Assembly: GCA_026390435.1 (NCBI GenBank) | Contig: JAPLFY010000141.1 | Span: 1 to 56,422, forward strand | Source of the DNA: Pseudomonadota bacterium | GTDB taxonomy: Bacteria > Bdellovibrionota_B > Oligoflexia > Oligoflexales > CAIYRB01 | Direction: 5' to 3' | Length of the DNA: 56,422 bases | In this document: piece after piece, positions 27,001 to 29,489 of the stretch | How positions within the stretch are numbered: the first letter of the stretch is position 1 | Layout: each line of letters opens with the position of its first letter | Notes under the pieces: model-generated | What the model was told of the DNA's origin: nothing | The model's input: only the letters and a program-made list of their open reading frames with translations | Database searches by the model: none | Made by a program: the position numbers and the translations under genes

Positions 27001-28338
27001 GTTTGGAAGGCCGATGATCGCCGAGTTGCCAACAGTGTTAACGACTATGCCGCTCCCCGCTGTGACGCTCGCAATCTTGCTGTTAAAGGTGAGCCAGTCG
27101 ACCACGGAAAGAAAGCCGGACGATACTGATGACGCTTGACCTAGAGAAATTCGACCATTTGTCGAGTCGTAAGAAACAGGTGCTGTAGCTGAAATCGCTC
27201 TTTTTGCTGCCGATTGAGCACGGGGATCAGTGTAGTAGAGATTGCTGCCTTCGCTCACATCGCTTGTGGTTAAGCTGATGTTTCCGGTTTTTCCTGCTAC
27301 GGAGGTCACTGGTACTTGCGGAAAGGATCCCCAGGTGAGTCGGCCTGATCCATCGGTCTGTAGTATCTGACCGGTCGCTCCGTCTGCAGATGGCAGCGTC
27401 CAAACTATGTCGCTTGGAACATCGTCTGGTGCCTTGAGACCTACATAGTTTGAGCCAGATAGGCTGCCGAATCTTAGTTCGCCAGTCTGTCCGGCTCCAG
27501 TGCTAAAGGCCTTAAGTTCAACGCCGGCTTGCATCGCAGTGGAGACAGAACCCGCGGTGAGGACGGAATCTGCGGTAATAGCCGTCTGTTTGGTATTGAA
27601 AGCCAGCCAATCTGCCGTACTAAGATAACCATCGCTGACACTTGTGGCTGCGACTATGGACAAAGTTGGGGTTGTGCTGGTCATCGTGACCGCAAGTGGC
27701 GGTGTTGCCGTTACAGTCGTGGTCGCAGGAGACCACATCACACCATCGTAACTTAGAACTTGTCCTGCCACGGGGGCGGCACCGCTGATGTTTGTCCCTT
27801 GAATCGCGCTCGCGTTTGGCGTTGGGCTTTTCCAAACAAACTTACCATTCGCATCTTTAGTCAAGAACTGGTTAGCTGCTGGAGCTGTAGATGGACCGAC
27901 GCTTAGTTTACCATCGGTATTAAAATCTACAGTCTTGCCATCGACTGGCACTCTTGCTGCATAAGGAACTGTTACGACCTGTTGCAGTGGATACGGTGCG
28001 CTGGCATGGGTCAGGTCTGTGATTTGGAACCATACCGGCTGCGAAACATCGGGGAATACTTTAGCGTAATCAGCAGCGCTCAGCGTCACTCTTAGCTGGA
28101 AGATCCCTTCCTGTAGAGTCACGCTTTCGAATCCGTTTGTAACCGCCAGAACTGGCGCGCTACCTTGGCCGTCGTGGAAAAAAGAAATCTCTAATGCGAC
28201 CGGTCCAGCGACTGGTTTGCCACTAGTTTCAGTCAGCCGCCCGCTAAGCACGAAGTCTAAAGTAGACTGAGCGATTGCTGCTTTGGCGGCAAAGACCAAC
28301 GTAAACAGGAGAAATGATATGCGCACTACACTACGCAT
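1..28338 (-). CDS. Giant repetitive tail-fibre-like surface protein (C-terminus beyond left edge)
   Basis: One open frame of 9,446 codons runs from ATG at 28338 to the window edge without its stop. I checked the frame by translating at the start and at about 26950, 20780, 13600, 841 and 1; all are in the same frame, and the antisense shadow frames stay in register throughout. I did not check every codon by hand. GGAGGAA precedes the ATG with good spacing. Residues 1-24 are a signal peptide (cleavage after AIA). Residues 25 to about 150 form an N-terminal domain starting FVLSGRLTETSGKPVAGP, homologous to that of the fibre gene at 48171-53003. A tail-fibre-type YYTDPR motif follows near residue 366. 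From about residue 460 there are roughly 33 units of about 266 residues with motifs KGRV, DIPSLPAS, GGTGVNS, DATETL-NKT and WTLP-DG. The family resembles the mosaic adhesive trimer fibres of Bdellovibrio, so a secreted trimeric fibre is inferred. The receptor-binding tip, if any, is not in view. Confidence 0.9.
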   Translation of the reverse strand, partial: MRSVVRISFLLFTLVFAAKAAIAQSTLDFVLSGRLTETSGKPVAGPVALEISFFHDGQGSAPVLAVTNGFESVTLQEGIFQLRVTLSAADYAKVFPDVSQPVWFQITDLTHASAPYPLQQVVTVPYAARVPVDGKTVDFNTDGKLSVGPSTAPAANQFLTKDANGKFVWKSPTPNASAIQGTNISGAAPVAGQVLSYDGVMWSPATTTVTATPPLAVTMTSTTPTLSIVAATSVSDGYLSTADWLAFNTKQTAITADSVLTAGSVSTAMQAGVELKAFSTGAGQTGELRFGSLSGSNYVGLKAPDDVPSDIVWTLPSADGATGQILQTDGSGRLTWGSFPQVPVTSVAGKTGNISLTTSDVSEGSNLYYTDPRAQSAAKRAISATAPVSYDSTNGRISLGQASSVSSGFLSVVDWLTFNSKIASVTAGSGIVVNTVGNSAIIGLPNTGVPGGYTKISTDAQGRVTSGTTLSPVDIPSLSASIITSGTLPTSLGGTGVNSSATFPTSGVVATRDATETLRNKTIESPLTNGGTISGAALITGSTSIDTTGPVKSGSTTVTGDVTIKAASGAASKLILTDKNAINAISLKAPETLAGPVTWTLPGADGTPNQLLFTDGSGNLSWVSGASPTGAAGGDFTGIYPNPTLTTTGVQPGEYSKVTVDAKGRISAGTTLNVADIPSLPASKIDNGIIGVPRGGTGVGSLTPNGVLLGSGTDGINATAPGAAYQSLTIPSDGSAPAFSSIDLSQLPATTGILPRTRGGIGISSTATFPADGIVATRDATETLNNKTITNPVISTITNVGTLSLPTSTDTLVGRNTTDNLTNKTLISPVITSGTVSGNSRIIGQTTIDISGTLSAGTTNIDGNISIKGNADTANKLIFNDKGTNYSVALKAPDVLSSSVTYTLPGSDGADGQVLTTDGAGSMRWITGSAPNGNAGGDLAGQYPNPILAPSGVTPGIYQKVTVDVKGRVTAGGTLISSDIPSLNASVIGSGVLGVVNGGTGASSFNNNGVVIGKVTGGLVSTTTGTAYQTLTIPSDGGAPSFGALNLSESAAVSGILPTGRGGIGVMSTAVFPSFGVVVTEAAPATLSNKTLTTPVISSISNNGLLTLPTGNDTVVARDSVDTLSNKTLVSPKISSITNTGTLTLPTTTDTLVGRNTTDTLTNKSLTNALLNGGTVTGAAVISGSTVINTTGTVSSGATTVTGDVNIRGNSTTANALVLNDRGTNNSVALKAPNNLTGSIVLTLPGSTGNSGELLMTDGAGMLSWVAGAAPTGNAGGDLAGVYPNPILKATGVSPGTYFKVAVDDKGRVLQGTSLTAGDLPSLPASQIGSGVLGVNRGGTGSSSFSTNGVVVGNATGNLFSTAPGTAYQSLTIPSGGGTPYFSAIDLAQSAAVTGLLPRTLGGTGITSNATFPSAGVIVTESASATLTNKTLIQPTISTIANGGVLTLPTTSDTLVGRDTSDTLTNKTLFEPVISAIVNGGTLNLPTTNDTLVGRNTTDTLANKTLASPILTNGTITGTTVIVGASSIDTVGTIKAGATTITGNVKIQGNNTSANSLILNDKGAVNAVSLKAPDTLDASVTLTLPSGGGSNGQILATDGNGVLNWVTGAAPSGAAGGDLFGYYPNPILVATGVTAGTYQKVQVDAKGRVIYGTSLTVSDIPKLPASTIGSGMLPVANGGTGASSFASNGVILGNNAGNLFSTGAGTEYQSLTIPAGGGVPTFGAINLSQGAAVTGILPQSAGGTGIKSDAVFPATGTVVTRTASETLSNKTLLNPVISAISNTGVLVLPTTSDTLVGRATIDTLSNKTLTSPVINSGNITGNSVIGGATVINTTGTVQTGAATVVGDVTVRGNATTANKLVLNDKGAANSVSLKAPDTLYSSVVLTLPNTIGSSGQMLATDGAGVLTWQSGVTPAGAAGGDLTGSFPNPTLAPTGVTPGTYFRVSVDEKGRVLSGSDLLISDIPSLPASIISSGIIPVTRGGTGTNGFTAKGVVVGGSDGNLASTSAGSAFQSLIVPSDSGSPYFGAVDLTQSAAITGILPTRSGGTGINSVAVFPPSGVIVTEDSTTTLTNKTLLAPIISAIRNTGLLTLPTATDTLVGQNTPDTLTNKTLLAPTITNGTIAGTALITGSTEIDTTGAIKARSATLLGNVTIQGDNAKANSLVFNDRGTTNAVSLKAPDSLPASLTLTLPSSVGGNGQILTSDGTGAMTWVSGSMPSGPASGDLVGSYPFPQLAPSGVYAGAYPKVSVDTKGRVVSGTTLNASDIPGLDASIIKSGMVPVANGGTGTNNFSSNGVIIGNQTGNLFSTAAGSPFQTLVVSANGGTPTFGALNLAQPAAVTGLLPTALGGTGINSSATFPVTGVVVTEAGSATLTNKVLSGGIVTASTINGASLINGSTNINTSGYVKASTATLAGNVTIQGQGTYSNKLVLNDRGTTNSVALKAPDSLNGSVTFTLPATEGSSGQLLTTTGSGELTWVTGAAPSGNAGGDLMGAFPNPVLTTTGVQAGSYIKVTVDAKGRVTAGTSLVVADIPNLSTVNITTGVFGVSRGGTGATSFTNNGVILGNDSGNLLSTGAGAAFQTLVVPSDGGTPSFGAINLSQSAAVTGILPTNRGGIGLNSTATFPSSGVVVTQTASETLTNKTLISPVITAGTINGASVIGGSTTISTTGAISAASVSVSGNVAIRGNNTNSNRLVLNDKGSNFGVSLRAPDTLASSIGYVLPGTDGGSGNILSTNGAGVLSWVSSAPPSGVASGDLAGLYPNPTLAPSGVVAGIYTKVTVDNKGRVIEGASLSMENIPRLPASIINDGQLPVMYGGTGASAFYTNGVIIGNSYGPLSSTAAGGRFQSLTVPADGGTPYFSAIDLSQSESVTGILPTNRGGIGVNSTAIFPTSGVVVTDTASQTLSGKTLTAPLINDGTISGTSLISGATTIDTTGSIRANGIASTGNVVIKGNSTTANRLVLNDRGSINSYALKAPDEMSGSIVWTLPSANGTNGQLLTSNGSGTLGWVSGAAPTGSAGGDLTGAYPNPVLTATGVPSGTYFRVTVDEKGRVTAGTSLVASDIPPLPMSVISYGTLNVTNGGTGTGSFTPNGVILGNSSNNLFSTAAGSAYQSLVIPAGGGAPAFSAVDLGQPTAVTGILPTARGGTGMTSNATFPSTGVIVTEAGTATLTNKLLSMPVITTGTINGVSRITGATVIDTLGTISAGATTVSGNVTIQGNGTISNKLVLNDKGVTNSISLRAPDTLSGSFIWTLPGIDGSSGQLLTTDGQGVLTWVSGAAPTGVAGGDLIGQYPNPILSSTGVAAGTYTKLRVDTKGRVLAGGSITVTDIPTLPASIIGSGVIGVTNGGTGSTSFAPNGVVIGNADGNLYSTAAGAPFQSLIVPSGGGTPTFGSINLSQASAVTGILPSSRGGTGLNSSATFPLSGVIVTESGSATLTNKTLNNPFITAGTISGASVITGSTTINTSGAISAGPITASGNVTVGGNGTNANKLVLMDKGAVNSLALKSPDTLTSSFTWTLPSGDGGIGQLLTTDGQGQLTWVTGAAPNGSAGGDLTGNYPAPVLTATGVNAGTYQKVAVDAKGRVSFGSTLTVADIPNLPASIITSGRINVSNGGTGTTNFTNNGVILGNGAGNLLSTSTGAPYQSLIVPSDGSAPTFGAVNLAQATAVTGVLPAKSGGTGINSNATFPTAGTIATRDAVETLSNKTLDMPLINSGTIGNNSLITGNTVINTTGTINSGSSTVAGSVTIQGNSTTANKLVLNDRGTINSVSLKAPDLVTSPITFTLPSSVGTTGQVLTSDGSGLLSWGNGTSPTGSAGGDLAGSYPNPILAPSGVSAGQYAKVTVDTKGRVTTGTSLIASDIPKLSASIIESGVLGVSNGGTGASSFANNGVVLGNITGNLFSTSTGSAFQVLTIPSDGGTPYFGPLNLAQNSAITGILPRSAGGTGTTSSATFPASGVIVTQDAVETLRNKTISAPVITGGTINGSMFISGNSVIDTTGTINSGAASVSGDVTIKGNSTNANRLVLNDSGTTNFVAIKSPDSLTSQITLTLPSVAGGTGQLLTTNGSGVLSWVSGALPTGVASGDLTGSYPSPTLTNTGVTPGTYFRVGVDAKGRVTSGATLTASDIPNLPASVITSGILGVSNGGTGSSSFTPNGIIVGNANGNLYSTAAGSAYQSLVVPSGGGTPYFAPVNLSQSAAVTGILPTTSGGTGMVSLATFPTSGVIVTQSAVEGLSNKTLTNSLMTTGTIDGYSLIGGATRIDTTGTASMGTTTIAGDVTIQGNSTTASKIILNDKGQSNSLALKAPDILGGSVVWTLPGTDGVPGQMLRTNGYGTLSWVSGAAPTGAASGDLTGVYPNPSLAPSGVNAGTYPKVTVDAKGRVTYGTSLVVADIPKLPASIINDGQLIVANGGTGAASFQTNGVVLGNGTGSLFSTNAGAPYESLTVPVGGGAPSFSAINLAQPSAVTGILPTSLGGSGLASTATFPSSGIVATRNAMETLTNKTITTPAINGGTLSNAVVNGSTTISISGTLDSGAATVSGDVTIRGNNNTANKLVLNDSGTTKSLAFKAPDTLANSIVWTLPGTDGGNGQLLSTNGSGFLSWVSGAAPIGDAGGDLTGSYPNPTLAASGVLAGTYPKVVVDTKGRVIVGTSLVAADIPSLNASVIKSGILGVANGGTGTSTFVNNGVILGNNAGNLFSTGAGSAYQTLIVPANGTTPYFGGLNLTQLAATTGVLPTSRGGSGVNSTAIFPSSGTIVTQDATETLLNKTISGGTITTSTINGSSIIGGATVIDTSGTITAAATTVNGNVTIRGDGFNANQLVLNDSGSTNFIAIKSPDNLSGPINLILPGAIGTNGQLLTTDGSGNLSWISGAAPTGLATGDLTGSYPSPTLTTTGVGAGVYSKVTVDTKGRVTAGTSLVAADIPNISADIINTGKLAVSFGGTGSTSFAKNGVIVGNDGSNLFSTAAGAEYQSLVVPFGGGTPFFSSINLSHPNAVSGILPRALGGTGVNSLAVFPTVGVVATQDATETLSNKTILAPIVTGGTINNARLSGTSVIDVTGTIAGGATTITGDVTIRGNTTSANKLVFNDKGTTNSLAFKAPNTLTGSVVWTLPSGDGGSGNLLSTNGTGALSWVASAPPGGAASGDLTGSYPNPTLTATGVVAGTYSKVTVDSKGRISAGAILTASDIPNLPATKISTGTIGVGVGGTGATSFTAKGVILGNNAGALVATAAGLPFQSLTVPQDGTAPYFSALDLSQSAAVTGVLGTAVGGTGVSSNAIFPATGTVVTEFESATLSNKTLNSPIIASGTINGASLITGATSIDTTGTITAGNTSIVGTLTVQPIGNLPNSLVFNDGGSTGFVAFKAPTSVTNSVTWTLPNGDGTNNQILTTNGNGLLSWVSGTSPTGAATGDLTGSYPNPALSPTGVTAGTYPKVVVDSKGRVKFGTALVPSDIPSLDASAIGAGILGTSRGGTGAGSFTNNGVILGNGGGNLMSTGAGLAYQTLRVPSDGTTPSFGALDLSQSNAVTGILKQNVGGTGVSGSATFPTSGVVTTDINVQTISNKTLSKPIITTGTVNGSSLIGGSTVIDTLGTIKAADTTIAGDITIQGNTNSARKLIFNDSGSTFSLAFKAPDTLSASTVLTLPSGDGTIGQVLGTNGSRDLTWLSAVPPNGVAGGDLSGSYPSPVLAASGVIAGVYPKVSVDAKGRVITGLPLSASDIPGLPASVISDGTLPVVRGGTGGASFNANGVILGNGGGSMLSTIAGAAYQSLTVPSDGSTPFFSAINLSGVGAVTGALPTKFGGTGVVNSTATYPSTGVLVTENGAGTLSNKTILSPVITAGTMNGSSLISGSTVIDTTGSITAGNTTVAGDLTVRGNNTTARKLVLTDRGTTNFLAFKSPDILSRTQIWTLPDGDGSSGDILSTNGTGALSWVSGTAPTGAATGDLTGSYPSPQLANTGVTAGTYPKVVVDAKGRVQFGTALVAADIPNLPASIINTGQLNVAFGGTGSSNFTNNGVIIGNNGGNLLSTPAGIDYQILTVPAGGGAPYFGAINLSQANAVTGVLGTSAGGTGQNSTAVFPTSGVVVTRDATESMSNKTVSSSTITTSTINGNSSIGGATVIDTSGTIAGGATTVRGDITIRGNNTIANKAVFNDSTNSYSIGIKSPDTLASSFILTLPDNDGDSGQLLRTDGSGGLSWVSGASPTGVASGDLAGSYPSPSLAPSGVVAGIYPKVTVDAKGRVTNGTALIASDIPALPASIIGTGMLSVGFGGTGSSSFTNKGVILGNDAGNLYSTPAGTAYQSLTVPSNGGSPYFSAVNLAQPTAVTGILPTNRGGIGVNSTATFPTSGVVVTADASQTLTNKALTSPVITGGTLTGSSLIGGTTVISTTGTINGGATTINGPITIRGDGTTANTLVFNDSGSTKSLGFKAPDTIGTSVTWTLPNGDGSDGQLLRTNGSGILTWVSGASPTGVAGGDLTGSYPQPTLTTTGVTAGTYQKVAVDAKGRVYFGASLDVSDVPKLPTSSIGSGVFSVPFGGTGASSFAANGVIIGNDDGNLLSTAAGTSWQVLSVPSNGGTPKFGPINLSQSAAVSGTLSATYGGTGVSGNAVYPTTGTVVTRNAVETLQYKTLDKPIITAGTINGASLISGSTVISTSGTISAGSTTVAGNVTIQGTGTLANKLVLNDKGTTNYIGLRSPDIMGTSYNLTLPTTEGTSGQLLTTTGSGNLAWVAGAAPTGAASGDLTGSYPSPVLTGTGISAGTYQKVYVDAKGRVFGGFSLVSGDIPSLPTSIIGSGVFSVPFGGTGATSFNQNGVVLGNLTGGLSSTLSGSAYQSLTVPSAGGAPSFGAIDLSQAAAITNVLARANGGTGVNSTAVFPTTGTVVTQTETETLSNKTLTTPTINGGTITGAALITGTTNISTTGTISAGATTIAGNIGITGNFANSSRLLMYDKGTTNYLSLRAPDTIGASVNWILPGTDGQSGQLLTTSGSGQLAWVTGAAPSGAAGGDLTGVYPNPTLTTTGVGAGTYSKVRVDAKGRVLSATTLVPSDIPQLPATIIASGIFGVGNGGTGTSSFTTDGVIIGNGSSNLLSTAKGTAYQSLVVPSGGGTPSFGAINLGQTAAVTGILPTSLGGSGVNSNATFPTSGVIITDVGSQTLTNKTITSPVITAGTINGASVISGSTTINTTGTANIGTTTIAGNVTVQGNSSTSNRLILNDKGTINSVSFRAPNTLAASVTWTLPGSDGTAGQLLSTSGAGVLSWTSGSLPSGAAGGDLSGSYPNPTLAASGATAGTYTKVRVDTKGRVTFGGGLTASDIPSLNASIIGSGVFDVTKGGTGAGSFTSNGVIIGNNFDALQVTDAGAPYQSLTVPAGGGMPSFGAIDLSQSAAVTGILPRTFGGTGVDSTATFPTEGTVVTAEAAQTLLAKTLTTPQINGGTISGVRIDGATTISTTGTINSGASTVEGDITITTSTALANKLVFRDGGSSNNSISLKAPDNVTSSVIFTLPNGDGSTGQLLTTNGSGQFSWVSGASPTGTAGGDLTGIYPNPTLKSVAIPGVYPKVTVDAKGRVTAGTNLLPADIPSLDASKIVSGAVDVTVGGTGTNSFTSMGVVIGNGTGGLLTTQAGLPYQSLVTPTDGTKPYFGAVNLSSANAVSGILPSTLGGTGTVSTASYPTTGVIVTQDAVETLSNKTLNSPTIASGIINGSSSIEGATVINTTGTVSSGAQAVSGTITIKSTNSVANKLIFNDTGSKSLAFKAPNTVTTSVVWTLPGADGSANQMLSTNGSGVLAWVSGAAPTGAAGGDLTGSYPNPTLPATGATAGTYAKVRIDAKGRVLAGMSLSAGDIPSLPASIIGSGILGVSNGGTGAANFGNNGVILGTGGNNLLSTAAGGAYQLLTVPSNGGTPAFGALNLDQSAAVTGILGIANGGTGVNSAAIFPVSGTIVTQTAIETLSNKTLTSPVMNNGTLTGTSLISGSTVINSTGTMNIGTATVAGNITMQGNSTTANKFIFNDKGTSNYIALKAPDTVSGQVTLVLPGADGGSGQLLTTNGAGSLGWVTGTAPSGSAGGDLTGSYPSPTLKASGVTAGNYAKVTVDAKGRVTTGLTLSTSDIPSLPASIINSGVFGVINGGTGVANLTNNGVVLGNGTGNLMSTAAGSANQILRIPSGGGLPSFGALNLADAAATSGILPASAGGTGTSSTAVYPTSGTIVTADASQTLTNKTIDGSLFTNGTISGASVLGGSSIINTTGTASMGATSVTGNMTIQGSAGTANKLIFNDQTNAKSLSFKAPDTLAASKVWTLPGTDGSNGQLLTTDGSGVLSWVSGTSPTGGASGDLTGSYPAPTLTATGVVAGTYAKVAVDLKGRVYSGGSLTVSDIPSLPSSIISSGEIAVNRGGTGVNNFTANSLLVGNGTSALLSIAPGTSYQILSVPLGGGMPTFSALNLSSSSSVSGILPASLGGTGINSGATFPSTGVIVTEAGSATLSNKSLSTPLITGGTITGSTVITGSSSIDTSGTIKSGANTVVGDLRIQGNTSTANKLVLNDSGSTFYVALKAPDALLASRIFTLPANDGSGGQLLTTNGSGSLGWTASALPSGSAGGDLSGNYPNPVLGPSGVTAGTYAKVSVDSKGRVYSGANLSASDIPNISANIINSGILNVANGGTGSTSFTNNGVIIGGGTGNLLSTATGNAYSVLTVSSVGGTPYFGSLNLANANAVSGILQSSNGGIGISSTATFPSSGVVLTDVGTATLTNKTLTSPIITAATINSASLISGSTIINTQGSITTTSSITASSNVTIQGSGGQANRLVLNNPLNTYGISLKAADALATNLTFSLPTGYGTDGQLLKSDGAGNLVWASGSIPSGSAGGDLTGNYPSPTLTNTGVGAGNYTKVTVDAKGRVTAATQLSASDIPALSAAIITSGTLSVANGGTGASSFALNGVLVGSGSSAISTTAAGSADQVLIATLSGPSFGSVNLGSSSAVSGLLPTGNGGTGINSTATFPSSGVVVTQTATETLSNKTLTNSVISAGTISGASLITDSTVINTTGTITSGAHVLNGTLTVRGDNTNARAIILNDKGTTNSISLKAPDTLTGSAVLTLPSSVGTANQILKTDGSGNLSWVTGAAPSGAAGGDLIGNYPNPTLATSGVTAGTYAKVAVDAKGRVVTGLNLQSSDIPSLPASIIGTGVFTVTNGGTGTTSFNTNGVVIGNSANGMLSTSAGSDYQVLTVPSGGGMPIFSALNLGNSAAVSGILSSSNGGIGKTSTATFPSSGVVVTETDVETLTNKTLTSPVINSGTIAGVSLIGGSTAIDTAGSIKTSSTVTAKGNITVQGTGTLSNKLILNDKGTSNYFALKAPDTLSSSLEWTLPASVGASGYLLTSNGSGSLSWVAGTSPTGAASGDLTGSYPSPTLVNSGITSAGTYTKVGVDMKGRVIYGANLVEADI
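37..26952 (-). repeat. Tandem ~798-bp coding repeats (34 KGR landmarks)
   Basis: The motif V-D-x-KGRV recurs 34 times in frame between positions 37 and 26952. The usual spacing is 798 bp (266 codons), varying by a codon or so; for example the last standard interval, 20779 to 21577, is exactly 798. Each unit has three modules: GGDLTG-YPNP to KGRV to DIPSLPAS; a GGTG-start module with a VVIGNG-like core; and a GGTGVNS module with DATETL-NKTL, INGGTISG and WTLP-DG. Copies are conserved in protein but diverged in DNA, largely by synonymous change, so the array looks old. Confidence 0.92.
21577..26346 (-). repeat. Repeat units expanded by 111-bp (37-residue) insertions
   Basis: KGR landmarks at 26344, 25435, 24415, 23395, 22486 and 21577 are spaced 909, 1020, 1020, 909 and 909 bp. 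That is 798 plus exactly one, two, two, one and one copies of 111 bp. The extra 37-residue module reads roughly TNKTL-P-ISAI-NGG, then LTLPTTSDTLVGR and TSDTL, and lies beside the NKTL motif that every unit has. The unit nearest the N-terminus (26344 to 26950, 606 bp) is instead 64 codons short, apparently lacking the middle module. Confidence 0.88.
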
Positions 28339-28403
28339 CGTGTTCCTCCTGTTAGTTGCGAACGTTGTTTGCCGCCGAAACGATTGCGACAAAAGGATCC
28401 CAG

Positions 28404-28423
28404 CTTCGCCTCGGAAAGCGAAG
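28404..28423. other. 6-bp inverted repeat in the giant gene's leader
   Basis: CTTCGC and GCGAAG are perfect inverted arms around an 8-nt loop, about 65 nt upstream of the giant gene's ATG. It lies downstream of the candidate promoter at 28512-28539, so it would form in the leader RNA. No U-tract follows, so it is not an intrinsic terminator. A role in RNA stability or translation is possible but unsupported. Confidence 0.3.
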
Positions 28424-28511
28424 AGTTGGTCACTTTGGAGAATTCAAGCGCCATTTGCCGGAGTCCTCGTTCGGAGCCAACAGAAGCGGGAACGCATCTG
28501 TCCATGGCGAT

Positions 28512-28539
28512 ACGTCGGCACAATCTTAGGGGACCTTGA
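28512..28539 (-). promoter_or_regulatory. Candidate sigma-28 (FliA)-type promoter of the giant fibre gene
   Basis: Read on the minus strand, TCAAG is followed after 15 nt by GCCGACGT. The known FliA consensus of Pseudomonas is TCAAG with GCCGATA at this same spacing. The -10 matches in its first five positions only. It lies about 175 nt upstream of the ATG at 28338. The same TCAAG-N15-GCCGA arrangement precedes the second fibre gene, with a better -10. The resemblance is seen; promoter function is inferred. Confidence 0.45.
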
Positions 28540-29043
28540 GTCAGAAGTTGGCTGCATCTGAAATATCTGTAATACCCAGCAATAATTGCCTATATTGCTA
28601 GTCAAAATGTGCCTACCGGGTTTCTGGGCGCATAGGGTCGAAAAGATTGAGTAAAGTGCTGAGTTGTGGGGCTTTCTTAAGCAGTCTAGGGAACGGCGTC
28701 TTCGGCGATTAGCTGCTGTTCAGTTTATAGAAATAAATTGTTTAATTACTGGCAGTTGAGGGGGCTCGTCGGTCTAGAAGGAGTTTTCATAAAAAAATTG
28801 CACGCTGAGATCAACCAAACGATCTTTTTGATGTTTTGGATTTGGGGAGTGAGGGGGGTGCCCGCTTGGATCGGTCAAAAGCAAAAACTGTCCAGCCGGC
28901 CAATTTTACTGTGGCGCTTTTCACACTTTTCTGACGGCACTTAACTTGCATGGTTAAAAAGGTGGGGAAGAGGCAAAGATGTTGCGTCGCTTCGTCGTCT
29001 CTTTGCTCTCGTTCCTCAGAATAAATATTAGGGGGAGTTAGTC

Positions 29044-29430
29044 ATGGGAGACGCCACCAAAACTCTGCCACAGCAATTTCATAATGCTGGCTACGACCGC
29101 GAAGAAGAGTATTTCTATCAAATGAACCGTGAGCTGATTGAGCGAAATCGGCGCGAGTTAGACAAGCAGCGCCAGGAACTGGCGACCATTAGTTTGGCAC
29201 AGGCTTATTGGATGAAATGTCCGAAATGTGGTGCTGCGCTCAAGGAGGAGACCGTCCTCGGACTTAAGGGAGATGGCTGCGAAAAGTGTGGCGGTGTCTT
29301 CTTTGATCGTGAGGAGATTGTGCAGCTAGCGGAAACTCACGAACCCCATGCATTTAAAGAGGCAATACGCCTGGTATTCGGTGCAGCTGCGAAAAAACTA
29401 CCTAGTGGCATCAGTCAGTTCCCGGTATAA
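29044..29430 (+). CDS. Zinc-ribbon protein, zf-TFIIB-like
   Basis: This 128-residue protein has an acidic and basic helical N-terminal half (residues 18-50, rich in E, R and Q). A zinc-ribbon follows, with C59-P-K-C62 and C79-E-K-C82, ending in CGGVFFDREEI. The spacing and the GCEKCGGVFFD signature match the zf-TFIIB family of small bacterial zinc-ribbon proteins, whose function is mostly unknown; nucleic-acid or protein binding is assumed. The start is supported by AGGGGGAG seven nt before ATG. It has no signal peptide and is likely cytoplasmic. The M20 peptidase gene follows in the same direction 59 nt later, and the two may be co-transcribed. Confidence 0.8.
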   Translation: MGDATKTLPQQFHNAGYDREEEYFYQMNRELIERNRRELDKQRQELATISLAQAYWMKCPKCGAALKEETVLGLKGDGCEKCGGVFFDREEIVQLAETHEPHAFKEAIRLVFGAAAKKLPSGISQFPV

Positions 29431-29489
29431 ATGAGACAAAGTCGAAGGCCTATCTCGGGCTGAGGACTCACTCTCAAAGGCCGGTGGAT

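Larger units (their letters stand above)
28339..29043. other. 705-bp intergenic region between divergent genes
   Basis: This region separates the giant minus-strand gene from the plus-strand zinc-ribbon gene. It holds the candidate sigma-28 promoter and the small inverted repeat listed separately. Several short frames of 62-92 codons cross it, but they lack convincing ribosome binding sites or recognisable protein features, so I do not call them. A G-rich stretch lies around 28840-28865. I see no tRNA, terminator or mobile element. Confidence 0.6.

Noticed and set aside
1-28338. The long repeat region as a prophage tail module
   Set aside because: No capsid, terminase, tape-measure, baseplate or lysis genes are present, and both fibre proteins start with Sec-type leaders, which phage tail fibres lack.
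28700-28735. A second sigma-28-like site for the giant gene (GCCGAAGA on the minus strand near 28710)
   Set aside because: The -10 has two mismatches and no TCAAG or TAAAG lies at the expected distance; the site at 28512-28539 fits better.
28283-28944. Possible small genes in the 705-bp intergenic region (28283-28561, 28326-28523, 28738-28944)
   Set aside because: No good ribosome sites, no recognisable motif, and two of them overlap the start of the giant gene or its leader.
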